Positions 17,393-25,121 of a stretch of DNA of 64,000 bases are shown here, piece by piece. A program made the translations under genes and the position numbers. Source of the DNA: Bacteroidaceae bacterium (GTDB lineage Bacteria; Bacteroidota; Bacteroidia; Bacteroidales; Bacteroidaceae); NCBI GenBank assembly GCA_017483605.1, contig JAFUWG010000041.1, positions 1-64,000 on the forward strand, given 5' to 3'. The first letter of the stretch is position 1. Each line of letters begins with the position of its first letter. The notes beneath the pieces were generated by a model, which was given only the letters and a program-made list of their open reading frames with translations, was not told the DNA's origin and ran no database searches.

Positions 17393-17466
17393 CCTCGATG
17401 CGTATCAATTCATGCACGGGTGTTGTAATATTACAATACCTCGACACGAATTGATACGTATCGAGG
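17393..17466. repeat. Long palindromic repeat, copy A
   Basis: Left arm begins CCTCGATGCGTATCAATTC; right arm ends GAATTGATACGTATCGAGG, with an inner TTGTAATATTACAA palindrome, about 74 bp in all. It lies 25 bp beyond the stop codon of the GH94 gene. Related copies are at 38237, 53224 and 61570, all with the CGATGCGTATCAATTC arm on the left of the plus strand. Confidence 0.85.
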
Positions 17467-17491
17467 TATTGCGTAGGGGGAAATGGGGGAA

Positions 17492-19981
17492 TCAACCCAA
17501 CACGACTTCTACGGTGTGAACACCGGGGGTGTGGGGGATGAGGTTTCCTGCGGCGGCTTTGCCATCGAGCGTCACCGACTTGACGCCTCGCTGCACGCCG
17601 TGGGGGTTCTTCACCGTGATGTGGAACTCGGCACCACGGAGCACTCGCTTGACGTGGTATTCCTTCATGGTTGAAGGGATGCAGGGGTCAATCTCGATGC
17701 CTTCGTAGGTGGGTTTGATGCCGAGGATGAACTGGGTGATGGTGTACCAGTTCCAGGCGGCGGTGCCGGTCAGCCATGAGTTTTTGCCTTCGCCGGGACG
17801 GGCTGCATCCTTGCCTGCCACCATCTGGGAATAGACGTAAGGCTCGACCTTGTGGAGTGTCTGGTCCTGAATCCATGCGGGGCAAATCTTGGTGTAGTGC
17901 TCCCATGCATCGTTGCCACGTCCGGCGACGGTCTCGCCGATGATGACCCACGGGTTGTTGTGGCAGAAGATGCCGGCATTCTCTTTGTATCCAGCAGGAT
18001 AGGAGGAGATTTCGCCCATCTCGACATGATAGGTGGTGTAGGCGGGCCAGTTGAGCACCATGCCATGTTCGCAGTCGAGGTACTTCTTGCAGGAGTCGAG
18101 GGCTTTATCGACCATGCCGTCTTCGAGTCCGATGCCTGCCATGGTGCAGAAGCCTTGGCTCTCGATGAAGATTTTGCCTTCTTCGTTCTCTTTGGAGCCA
18201 ATCTTGTTGCCATAGAAGTCGTAGGCACGGAGATACCATTCGCCGTCCCAGCCATCTTTCTTCACCGCGTTCACCATGTTGAGGATATGCTGTTGGGCAC
18301 GGGCTGCTTCGTCTTTCTTGCCCATGTGCTCACACAATTCGACATACTGCTTTCCCACGAGCACAAAGAGGCCTGCAATCATCAGACTCTCCGCCTGACT
18401 GCCTTCGGTCTTGTTCTCGGTGGTCTGGAAGGACTCGTTGGGGTCCCAAGAGAAGCAGTTGAGGTTCAGGCAGTCGTTCCAGTCGGCTCGACCGATGAGC
18501 GGCAGGGCATGAGGACCCAGGTTGTTGACCACATGATTGAAGGAAATCTTGAGGTGCTCGAAGAGGGTCACTTCGGTGCCGGGCTGGTTGTCCCACGGCA
18601 CCATCTCGTCGAGGATGGATAGGTCGCCCGTCTCCTTGATGTATGCCACCGTGCCAAAGATGAGCCACATGGGGTCGTCGTTGAATCCGCCGCCAATGTC
18701 GTTGTTGCCTCGCTTCGTGAGGGGCTGGTACTGATGGTAGCATCCGCCGTCGGGGAACTGGGTGGAAGCGATGTCGATGATGCGCTGACGGGCACGGCTG
18801 GGCACCTGATGGACGAATCCGACGAGATCTTGGTTGGAGTCGCGGAAGCCCATGCCACGACCGATGCCACTCTCGAAGAAGGATGCGGAACGGGAGAAGT
18901 TGAAGGTAATCATGCACTGGTACTGGTTCCAGATGTTGACCATACGGTTCAGGCGGTCGTCGTCGCTCTTCACCACATACTTGTCCAAGAGGTCGTCCCA
19001 CATCTGGTGCAACTCGTCGAAGGCGGCATCGACAGCCTCGACGGTGGAGAACCGCTGGATGGTGGCAAGTGCCTTTGCCTTGTTGACAAGAGTCACGTCG
19101 CTCGCCTGCGAAGAGATGAGTTCGCCCGAATGTTTGCGGGCAATGTCAGCCTGCGAGAATTTCTCGTCCTGCTCGTTCTCCACATAGCCCAGCAGGAAGA
19201 TGTAGTCCTTCGATTCGCCTGGCTGGAGCGTCACCTCGATGTAGTGGGAAGCGATGGGCGACCAGCCGTGGGCAAGGGAGTTGGAGGGCTTGCCTGCCAT
19301 GACACACTGGGGGTCGGCGAACTCGTTATAAAGCCCAATGAAGGACTCACGGTCGGTGTCATAACCTTGGATGGGGACGTTGACGGAGTAGTAGGCATAG
19401 TGGTTGCGACGCTCCTTGTATTCGGTCTTGTGGTAGATGACCGAGCCGTCAATCTCCACCTCGCCTGTGGACCAGTTGCGCTGGAAGTTCTCCATGTCGG
19501 TGGCAGCATTCCAAAGGCACCATTCGGCAAAGGAGAAGAGTTTGAGCGTCTTGGGCTGGCCGGTGGTGTTCTTCAGCGTCACCTTCTGCACCTCTGCCCA
19601 TGTCTTGAGGGGCACGAAGAAGAGGACGGAAGCCTCGATGCCATTCTTGGCACCCGTGATGCGGGTGTAGTTCATGCCGTGACGACACTCGTAGTGGTCG
19701 AGCGGTGTCTTGCAGGGCTTCCAACCAGGGTTCCATACGGTGCCGCCATCGTTGATGTAGAAATAGCGGCCGCCATTGTCCATCGGCACGCCATTGTAGC
19801 GGTAGCGGGTGATGCGGCGGAACTTCGCATCCTTGTAGAAGTCGTACCCACCAGCCGTGTTGGAGATGAGTCCGAAGAAGTCCTCGTTGCCGAGGTAGTT
19901 AATCCACGGGAAAGGTGTGGCAGGGTCGGTGATGACGTACTCACGGTGAGCGTCATCGAAATGTCCAAATTCTTGTTTCAT
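17492..19981 (-). CDS. GH94 cellobiose phosphorylase
   Basis: 829 residues without a signal peptide, so cytoplasmic. It opens with [18 protein letters not shown] and [11 protein letters not shown], the typical start of GH94 phosphorylases. It has the N-terminal beta-sandwich (to about 290), a helical linker, the (alpha/alpha)6 catalytic domain with the catalytic Asp in [12 protein letters not shown] (about residue 495), and a C-terminal beta domain with the [10 protein letters not shown] phosphate-site motif. It splits cellobiose with phosphate into glucose-1-phosphate and glucose, saving ATP. Length is right for cellobiose phosphorylase. It is last in the six-gene operon, 12 bp after the CE7 gene. 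A related disaccharide specificity (for example laminaribiose or cellobionate) cannot be excluded. Confidence 0.92.
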   Translation of the reverse strand: MKQEFGHFDDAHREYVITDPATPFPWINYLGNEDFFGLISNTAGGYDFYKDAKFRRITRYRYNGVPMDNGGRYFYINDGGTVWNPGWKPCKTPLDHYECRHGMNYTRITGAKNGIEASVLFFVPLKTWAEVQKVTLKNTTGQPKTLKLFSFAEWCLWNAATDMENFQRNWSTGEVEIDGSVIYHKTEYKERRNHYAYYSVNVPIQGYDTDRESFIGLYNEFADPQCVMAGKPSNSLAHGWSPIASHYIEVTLQPGESKDYIFLLGYVENEQDEKFSQADIARKHSGELISSQASDVTLVNKAKALATIQRFSTVEAVDAAFDELHQMWDDLLDKYVVKSDDDRLNRMVNIWNQYQCMITFNFSRSASFFESGIGRGMGFRDSNQDLVGFVHQVPSRARQRIIDIASTQFPDGGCYHQYQPLTKRGNNDIGGGFNDDPMWLIFGTVAYIKETGDLSILDEMVPWDNQPGTEVTLFEHLKISFNHVVNNLGPHALPLIGRADWNDCLNLNCFSWDPNESFQTTENKTEGSQAESLMIAGLFVLVGKQYVELCEHMGKKDEAARAQQHILNMVNAVKKDGWDGEWYLRAYDFYGNKIGSKENEEGKIFIESQGFCTMAGIGLEDGMVDKALDSCKKYLDCEHGMVLNWPAYTTYHVEMGEISSYPAGYKENAGIFCHNNPWVIIGETVAGRGNDAWEHYTKICPAWIQDQTLHKVEPYVYSQMVAGKDAARPGEGKNSWLTGTAAWNWYTITQFILGIKPTYEGIEIDPCIPSTMKEYHVKRVLRGAEFHITVKNPHGVQRGVKSVTLDGKAAAGNLIPHTPGVHTVEVVLG

Positions 19982-19993
19982 ATTTTTATAGTT

Positions 19994-21313
19994 TTATTGT
20001 TTAATTCCCAATTTCTGAAGAAGGAAAGCGTTCCACTCATCCCACTGCTCCTGATACCAGAAGTGAGCCGTCTGTGGATAGGGGGTGAGGGTCTTGTCGC
20101 CACCAGCCACGTTGTAGGTGCCATAGGCGGTGGTGGGAGGCACGACGTTGTCGTTGAAACCGAAGGAGAAGTAACCAGGCACGGTGATGCGACGGGCAAA
20201 ATTGACGCCGTCGTAGTAGCGGGTCTGCTCGACGATGCGCATATCGACATCGGTGCGAGGCTTCTGCTTGCCCTCGTCATAGAAGTAGTGTGGCCAACCA
20301 CAAGCCACACCTTTCAAGGATGCCTCATGGTCGCACAGAGCGGCATGAACTGCCCCATAGCAAGACACACGCTTGTCGAGGGCGGTCGTGGCGAGGGTGA
20401 GAAAACCACCCTGCGAAGAGCCTGTGACGGCAAGGTTCTTGCCATCCCATGCCACATCTTTCAACAGGGGATGGCTGCCAATGGACTCAATAAAATCCAC
20501 AGAACGGACACACCCCGTCACAACGTGCTTGTAGTAGTTGCGGTCACGGTCGTACACACCACTGTGCCAATAATCAGCAAGAGCAGCGGAGAAAAGGTTG
20601 TCATAATAGGCCTGCGGGTTGGTGGCAGGGATGCCGTGGATGCCGATTTCGAGCACGATGGCTCCCTGCTTGCAGAACCACTCATCGCCGCCGTAGGGAC
20701 GCACACCGGCACCCGGCACACGCAAGAGGGCGGGATACTTGCCCGGACGGGTGGGCACATTGAGGATGCCATACACCCTACGACCCCAACGGTCGTTCTG
20801 GAAAGAGACGTGGTAGGTGTTCACTTCGGGTGTGCTGCGGTCGGGCAGAAACTCGACATGAGGTTCCAGAGCCGTCCAACGGGCTTCCTCGATGGCTTTT
20901 GCCCAGAACTCGTCAAAGTCCTTAGGGCATTGAGCCGTGGGCACTATCTGTTCAGGAGACACGGCAACGGTACACCAACTGTCGTAGACTTGACCATTGA
21001 CCGTCGCCTTGACATAAAGTTTGTAAAAACCGGGCTTGTTCATCTTCGCCTTGATGGTGGCAGTACCATCCTTCAGGGTCATGTCTTTCTTCACATCAAG
21101 ATACATCTCGGGACCCATCTCGTAGTGGATGGCGACATTGTCGAGCAACGTGCCCGACTTCCGCACATTGACGGTATAGGTAATCGTCTCTCCGGTCTTA
21201 TACACCCAGTCCTTATGGTCTGGCGTAACGGCCACGGTGATGTTCTTGCCGATAATCTGAGCCTGGGCGACTGTCGCCACCAGCATCAGGAAGGTAAAAA
21301 GTAGTTTCTTCAT
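19994..21313 (-). CDS. CE7-type acetyl-xylan esterase with N-terminal Ig-like domain
   Basis: 439 residues, signal peptide 1-19. An Ig-like domain (about 22-118) precedes an alpha/beta-hydrolase of the AXE1/CE7 family (about 125-437). The nucleophile is Ser300 in VTGSSQGGF, with Asp388 in FGFNDNVVPP and His417 in PQTAHFWYQEQW, and the family RGQ-like segment is replaced by the Bacteroidetes variant around 255-270. The enzyme removes acetyl groups from xylo- or manno-oligosaccharides. It lies between the mannanase and cellobiose phosphorylase genes with gaps of 4 and 12 bp, so acetylated glucomannan is a plausible target. Confidence 0.88.
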   Translation of the reverse strand: MKKLLFTFLMLVATVAQAQIIGKNITVAVTPDHKDWVYKTGETITYTVNVRKSGTLLDNVAIHYEMGPEMYLDVKKDMTLKDGTATIKAKMNKPGFYKLYVKATVNGQVYDSWCTVAVSPEQIVPTAQCPKDFDEFWAKAIEEARWTALEPHVEFLPDRSTPEVNTYHVSFQNDRWGRRVYGILNVPTRPGKYPALLRVPGAGVRPYGGDEWFCKQGAIVLEIGIHGIPATNPQAYYDNLFSAALADYWHSGVYDRDRNYYKHVVTGCVRSVDFIESIGSHPLLKDVAWDGKNLAVTGSSQGGFLTLATTALDKRVSCYGAVHAALCDHEASLKGVACGWPHYFYDEGKQKPRTDVDMRIVEQTRYYDGVNFARRITVPGYFSFGFNDNVVPPTTAYGTYNVAGGDKTLTPYPQTAHFWYQEQWDEWNAFLLQKLGIKQ

Positions 21314-21317
21314 GCTA

Positions 21318-22694
21318 TCACTTGGTTATTTGTTGAGTCATCTCTCTAATAATTTCCATCGTGCTCCCATCGGCGGCAAAGACAGAATTGAGTCCTTGCT
21401 CCTCTTGGGCAGGGTCGCACACATAGTCGTCGTAGGGTTGCCAGATGGTGTGCTGCACGTTGGCACGTCCACCCCATCCCCAGAAGTTGCAACCCGCAAT
21501 CTTGCCAGAGTCGCGGATGATGGAGAACACATATTTATAATAAGTATCGCGGCCAACCGTGGGCGAGCCCGGCGTGAAGACGAAGCCATCACGCGGATAG
21601 CCGAACTCCTCCAGCACCATCGGACGACCTGCCTTGTGCATCAACTCATACGCCTCGTCGATGTAGGCGAGGGTGCTGTCGCAGGCGGCATCGACCTTCG
21701 TCACGATGGGGTCATCGCCCTCCACGGTCTTGTCGGCATCATAATTCTGATTATACTGTCCCAGCCAACCCCAGTTGTAGGGCCAGATGTGGATGCAGGC
21801 ATAGTCGATGTTGGGCAGGGTGTGGATGGCGTTGAACAACTCCATGCTTTCTTCGCAACCATGCTTCCCTTCGCTGCCTGTCGTGACAAGGTGATGGGGG
21901 TCGAGTTGCTTGATGAGGGTGGACTGCTCGTCAATCCACTCCACAAATTTGGCACGGTGGAGGGAGTCGTTGACGAAGCAACGTGGTTCGTTGGCGATTT
22001 CCCATGCCATGATGGCAGGAGAGTCGGTGTAAGGTTTGCCCGTGACGGTGTTGGTGCGGGTGACGATGTTCCTAACATGTTGTGCCGCCAACGCCTTGGC
22101 AGAGTCGTTGAGGATAAAGTTGCCAGCATACTGCATGTATTCCCACCAACCGTCGAGTGTGGGCACTGGGGTCTGGTCGAAATGCTTCATCTGGCCGCTG
22201 CCGTCACTGCTCATCACATCGCCAGAGAAGCCCACCCAATCGAGGTAGGCACCATAGCCGCCGCTCCACTCCCAAGCGTTGTTGAAGTAGAGCACCGCCT
22301 TCATGTTGCGTTTTTCCAACTCTGCCATGAGGTAGTCAAGTCCTTGCAGGATGGTGTCGTTATACACGCCTGGTTCGGTCTGCAACTTCGGAGCAATGTG
22401 GCTGGGAATACCCTCTCTGCCGTCGCCACCCACGAGGACACGCAGGTTGTCGATGCCGATGGCCTGAAGGTCATCCAATTCTTGAAGGAGGCGTTCACGA
22501 TTGCCTCCCCTACCCTCGCTTGCCAAGATGGCACCATACCAGAAGTTGGTGCCCACATAGCGGTATTCCTTGTCACCAATGTAGAACTTGCCATCCTTGA
22601 CGGTGACAAATGCGGGGTCGTCTGTCTTCACGGATGAACAAGCCGCCAAGAGCAGTACCGTCCCTATACAGATTAACGATAAAATCTTTTTCAT
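21318..22694 (-). CDS. GH5 subfamily 7 endo-beta-1,4-mannanase lipoprotein
   Basis: 458 residues from the ATG at 22694; the frame opens eight codons earlier but the lipoprotein signal begins at MKKILSLIC. The lipobox is LLAAC with Cys19. The GH5_7 barrel follows: YRYVGTNFWYGAIL, NNAWEWSGGYGAYL, acid/base Glu235 in MAWEIANEPRC, nucleophile Glu362 in MVLEEFGYPRDG, and a C-terminal WGWGG loop. These match Bacteroides and Prevotella mannanases that cut mannan, glucomannan and galactomannan. Being lipid-anchored, it acts at the outer membrane or in the periplasm. It is the best evidence that this operon addresses mannan. Confidence 0.92.
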   Translation of the reverse strand: MKKILSLICIGTVLLLAACSSVKTDDPAFVTVKDGKFYIGDKEYRYVGTNFWYGAILASEGRGGNRERLLQELDDLQAIGIDNLRVLVGGDGREGIPSHIAPKLQTEPGVYNDTILQGLDYLMAELEKRNMKAVLYFNNAWEWSGGYGAYLDWVGFSGDVMSSDGSGQMKHFDQTPVPTLDGWWEYMQYAGNFILNDSAKALAAQHVRNIVTRTNTVTGKPYTDSPAIMAWEIANEPRCFVNDSLHRAKFVEWIDEQSTLIKQLDPHHLVTTGSEGKHGCEESMELFNAIHTLPNIDYACIHIWPYNWGWLGQYNQNYDADKTVEGDDPIVTKVDAACDSTLAYIDEAYELMHKAGRPMVLEEFGYPRDGFVFTPGSPTVGRDTYYKYVFSIIRDSGKIAGCNFWGWGGRANVQHTIWQPYDDYVCDPAQEEQGLNSVFAADGSTMEIIREMTQQITK

Positions 22695-22736
22695 CTTTTC
22701 CTTCTTTGTTTCAAACAAAACAATGTCTGCCTCTTG

Positions 22737-24230
22737 TTACTTGTCGGTTCTGAAAGGCACCACAGGCAGACCACGAGAGTTGTGGAGTTTGCCCAACGCA
22801 AAATTCTTGAAATTATATCTCACGCTCTTCACCTCGGGTACTTCGGGGCATACCAACTTGAGGAAACAGCCTTGAGGCTGAGTTCGCCACTCGGACGATG
22901 ACCACACGATGGCAGGATGGAAGACCCCGTCCTCGCCTGCCGCCTCGAAACCTTCGATGTCGTCCATACGGTCGAATCCGTCGAAACTATTGGTGAAGTA
23001 GAGGAGGGTCACCTTGCCCGTAGCGTTAGGGTTCTCGCTGACAGCCGTACCGGCAATGACCATCTGGTCGTCCTTCGACACCTCCACGGTCTTCATGAAG
23101 TCGAACTCTGGGAACTCTGCCATCAGCCCCTTCATGCCATAGTCGCGAGAGGCAGCCATGTAGGCGAGCCGCTGCCCAATTTCCAACTTCTTGGCTCCGT
23201 GAATCTGCTTAGACTCGTATGGATAGATGAGGTCGCTGGTGCAGACGCAGCCACAATTGTCCAACTGCTTGGCGATGACGTGCTGTGCCTCACGGAACTT
23301 AGCACCCCAGTCACCCTCAGCGTTGTCATACCAATAGGGAGGCAATTCCACCGTGTAGATGGGCAACTTGTCGCCTGGCTGATTCCACATCTTGCGCCAG
23401 AGGTTCACCATGGTGGTGAAGCGTTCGATGTACTCCCCTTCACGCCCCACATTGCTCTCGCCCTGATTCCAGAGGAAGCCCTTGATGGTGTAGCCTGCCA
23501 GGGGATAGAGCATACCATTGTACATGACCATCTTGCGGTGGTAGTCGGCATCGGAACAGGGAGTGAGTCCGTCGGGATAGGTGAGCAGGATTTCTTTGGG
23601 CATCCAACCCTCCACACAACTGCCGCCCCACGAGCAGTTGATGACACCCACCGGCACGTCCAAGAGGTCGGTGAGAGTGCGGGCAAAGAAGTAGGCACAA
23701 GCCGAAAAAGCAGGTGCGTTCTCCGGTTCGCAGGTCATCCATTTGCCACCCACCTTCTCCTGAGGTTCGAGCGGGTCTGCCTTCGGGATGGTGGCGACAC
23801 GAATGGCTCGCTTGTATTTGCCCGACAAGGCGATGGCTTCGTTGGCACCCTCGATGGGACAGTTCCAGAAACCACCCAACGGCATCTCCATATTCGACTG
23901 ACCAGAGCAGAACCACACTTCGCCAATAAGCACATTGTCGAGGGTGATGGTCTCGCCATCGCCTCGCACAGTGACGGTCTGAGGGTCGTAGGAAGCAGCA
24001 GGAGTGTTGAGTTTCACCATCCACTTGCCTTTCTTGTCAGCCGTGGCTGTGTATTTCTCCGTCGTCCAACTGGCGGTCACTTCCACCTTGCTGTCCGCCT
24101 TTGCCCAGCCCCACATCTTGGCTTGGGTCTGCTGCTGCAACATCATGTTGCTGCCAAAAATCTCTGGCAGTTCCAATGCGTGGGCACTCCATGTCACCAA
24201 CGCAAAAAGTAATAAAAAGATTTTTCTCAT
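22737..24230 (-). CDS. SGNH O-acetylesterase, short form with altered DxxH block
   Basis: 497 residues from MRKIFLLLF (ATG at 24230; an upstream in-frame start would overlap the AraC gene and is not needed). Signal peptide 1-19. The catalytic Ser is in VWFCSGQSNMEMP, and the second block is FLWNQGESNVG. Where relatives read D-I-H-P, this protein reads QIHGAKKLEIGQRLA, so the His is kept but the adjacent acidic partner is Gln. There is no inserted jelly-roll domain, unlike the 652-residue relative at 15065-17023. Likely role: deacetylation of mannan or xylan oligosaccharides, with the reservation that the active site is atypical. Confidence 0.83.
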   Translation of the reverse strand: MRKIFLLLFALVTWSAHALELPEIFGSNMMLQQQTQAKMWGWAKADSKVEVTASWTTEKYTATADKKGKWMVKLNTPAASYDPQTVTVRGDGETITLDNVLIGEVWFCSGQSNMEMPLGGFWNCPIEGANEAIALSGKYKRAIRVATIPKADPLEPQEKVGGKWMTCEPENAPAFSACAYFFARTLTDLLDVPVGVINCSWGGSCVEGWMPKEILLTYPDGLTPCSDADYHRKMVMYNGMLYPLAGYTIKGFLWNQGESNVGREGEYIERFTTMVNLWRKMWNQPGDKLPIYTVELPPYWYDNAEGDWGAKFREAQHVIAKQLDNCGCVCTSDLIYPYESKQIHGAKKLEIGQRLAYMAASRDYGMKGLMAEFPEFDFMKTVEVSKDDQMVIAGTAVSENPNATGKVTLLYFTNSFDGFDRMDDIEGFEAAGEDGVFHPAIVWSSSEWRTQPQGCFLKLVCPEVPEVKSVRYNFKNFALGKLHNSRGLPVVPFRTDK

Positions 24231-24243
24231 ATCAGTTAGTTTT

Positions 24244-25119
24244 TTACACAATCACTTTTGTCTTCCGATAGTTCTCGCGGAACGCACTCGGCGTGCATCC
24301 TTTCTTCTTCTTAAAGATGCGGTTGAAGTTGCTCACATTGTTGAAGCCACAGTCGTAGCAGATTTCGACAATCGAGTTCGTGCTGTCAGCCAACAATCGG
24401 GCAGCATGTCCCAAACGAACATCAATGATGTAGTCGCTGATACTTCTGCCGGTACGCAACTTGAAGAAACGGCTGAATGCCGTAGGAGTCATGCTGGCAA
24501 TGTCGGCAAGGCTCTGCAGACGAATCTCGTCCCGAAAGTGCATGTCTATATACTCTTCCACTTTCTTCACCCGACGACTTTCAGCAACGTTCTGCACATG
24601 GGCAAATGCCGAACTGGTCAACAGGTGGTAGTCTTCCTGCAAGGAGAGTTCGTAGAGAATCTCGAAGAGTTTCAACACCCGATAGAAACCTGGCTGGGTA
24701 CGGGTGATTTCGTTGATGCGGTCGTAAAGTCGCATGATGGACGGCAAGCCAAACGCAATGCCGTTCTGAGCATTCTGGAAGAGTTTCCTCACGCTGCTCA
24801 TCTGGTTTTTCTCCAGCAGCGTCTTGCCAAAGAGGTCGGAAGAGAACTGAATGGTGATTTCATGCACCCTGTCCATCTTGCACTCATGCTGTTCCCACGA
24901 ATGCTCCAATCCACTGCCCAGCAGCACCAAGTCATAGTTCTTCAGCACCTCTATCGAGTCGCCAACAATGCGTTTGGCACCGCTGCAATTTTCGATAAAG
25001 TTCAACTCCATCTCATCATGCTTATGCAACGGATAGGTGAAACTTTCTTTCTGCCTGTCCACCAAGTAGAAGCAATCCCGTTCTGACAAGGGCGTTATTT
25101 CGGTGATGACGTTGTTCAT
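24244..25119 (-). CDS. AraC-family transcriptional regulator with cupin sensor
   Basis: 291 residues, cytoplasmic. The N-terminal cupin (about 15-110) contains the FTYPLHKHDEMELNFIE metal/sugar-pocket strand. The C-terminal AraC domain (about 190-287) has two helix-turn-helix units (LQSLADIASMTPTAFSRFFK and ICYDCGFNNVSNFNRIFKKK). Such one-component regulators bind small sugars in the cupin. It sits in the middle of an operon, 2 bp after the GH2 gene and 13 bp before the esterase, so it probably autoregulates the unit, for example through the promoter at 27998-28005. Confidence 0.9.
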   Translation of the reverse strand: MNNVITEITPLSERDCFYLVDRQKESFTYPLHKHDEMELNFIENCSGAKRIVGDSIEVLKNYDLVLLGSGLEHSWEQHECKMDRVHEITIQFSSDLFGKTLLEKNQMSSVRKLFQNAQNGIAFGLPSIMRLYDRINEITRTQPGFYRVLKLFEILYELSLQEDYHLLTSSAFAHVQNVAESRRVKKVEEYIDMHFRDEIRLQSLADIASMTPTAFSRFFKLRTGRSISDYIIDVRLGHAARLLADSTNSIVEICYDCGFNNVSNFNRIFKKKKGCTPSAFRENYRKTKVIV

Positions 25120-25121
25120 GG

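Noticed and set aside
18734-21304. A plus-strand open frame of more than 850 codons opposite GH94 and CE7, with similar long antisense frames opposite GH115 (5817-8048) and the TonB receptor (38412-40508)
   Set aside because: They mirror genes with clear family motifs, arise from GC-rich codon use, and their translations show no domain, signal or composition of a real protein.
24231-24251. Upstream start for the short SGNH esterase (MCKKLTD...)
   Set aside because: It would overlap the AraC gene and delay the signal peptide; the ATG at 24230 begins it directly.
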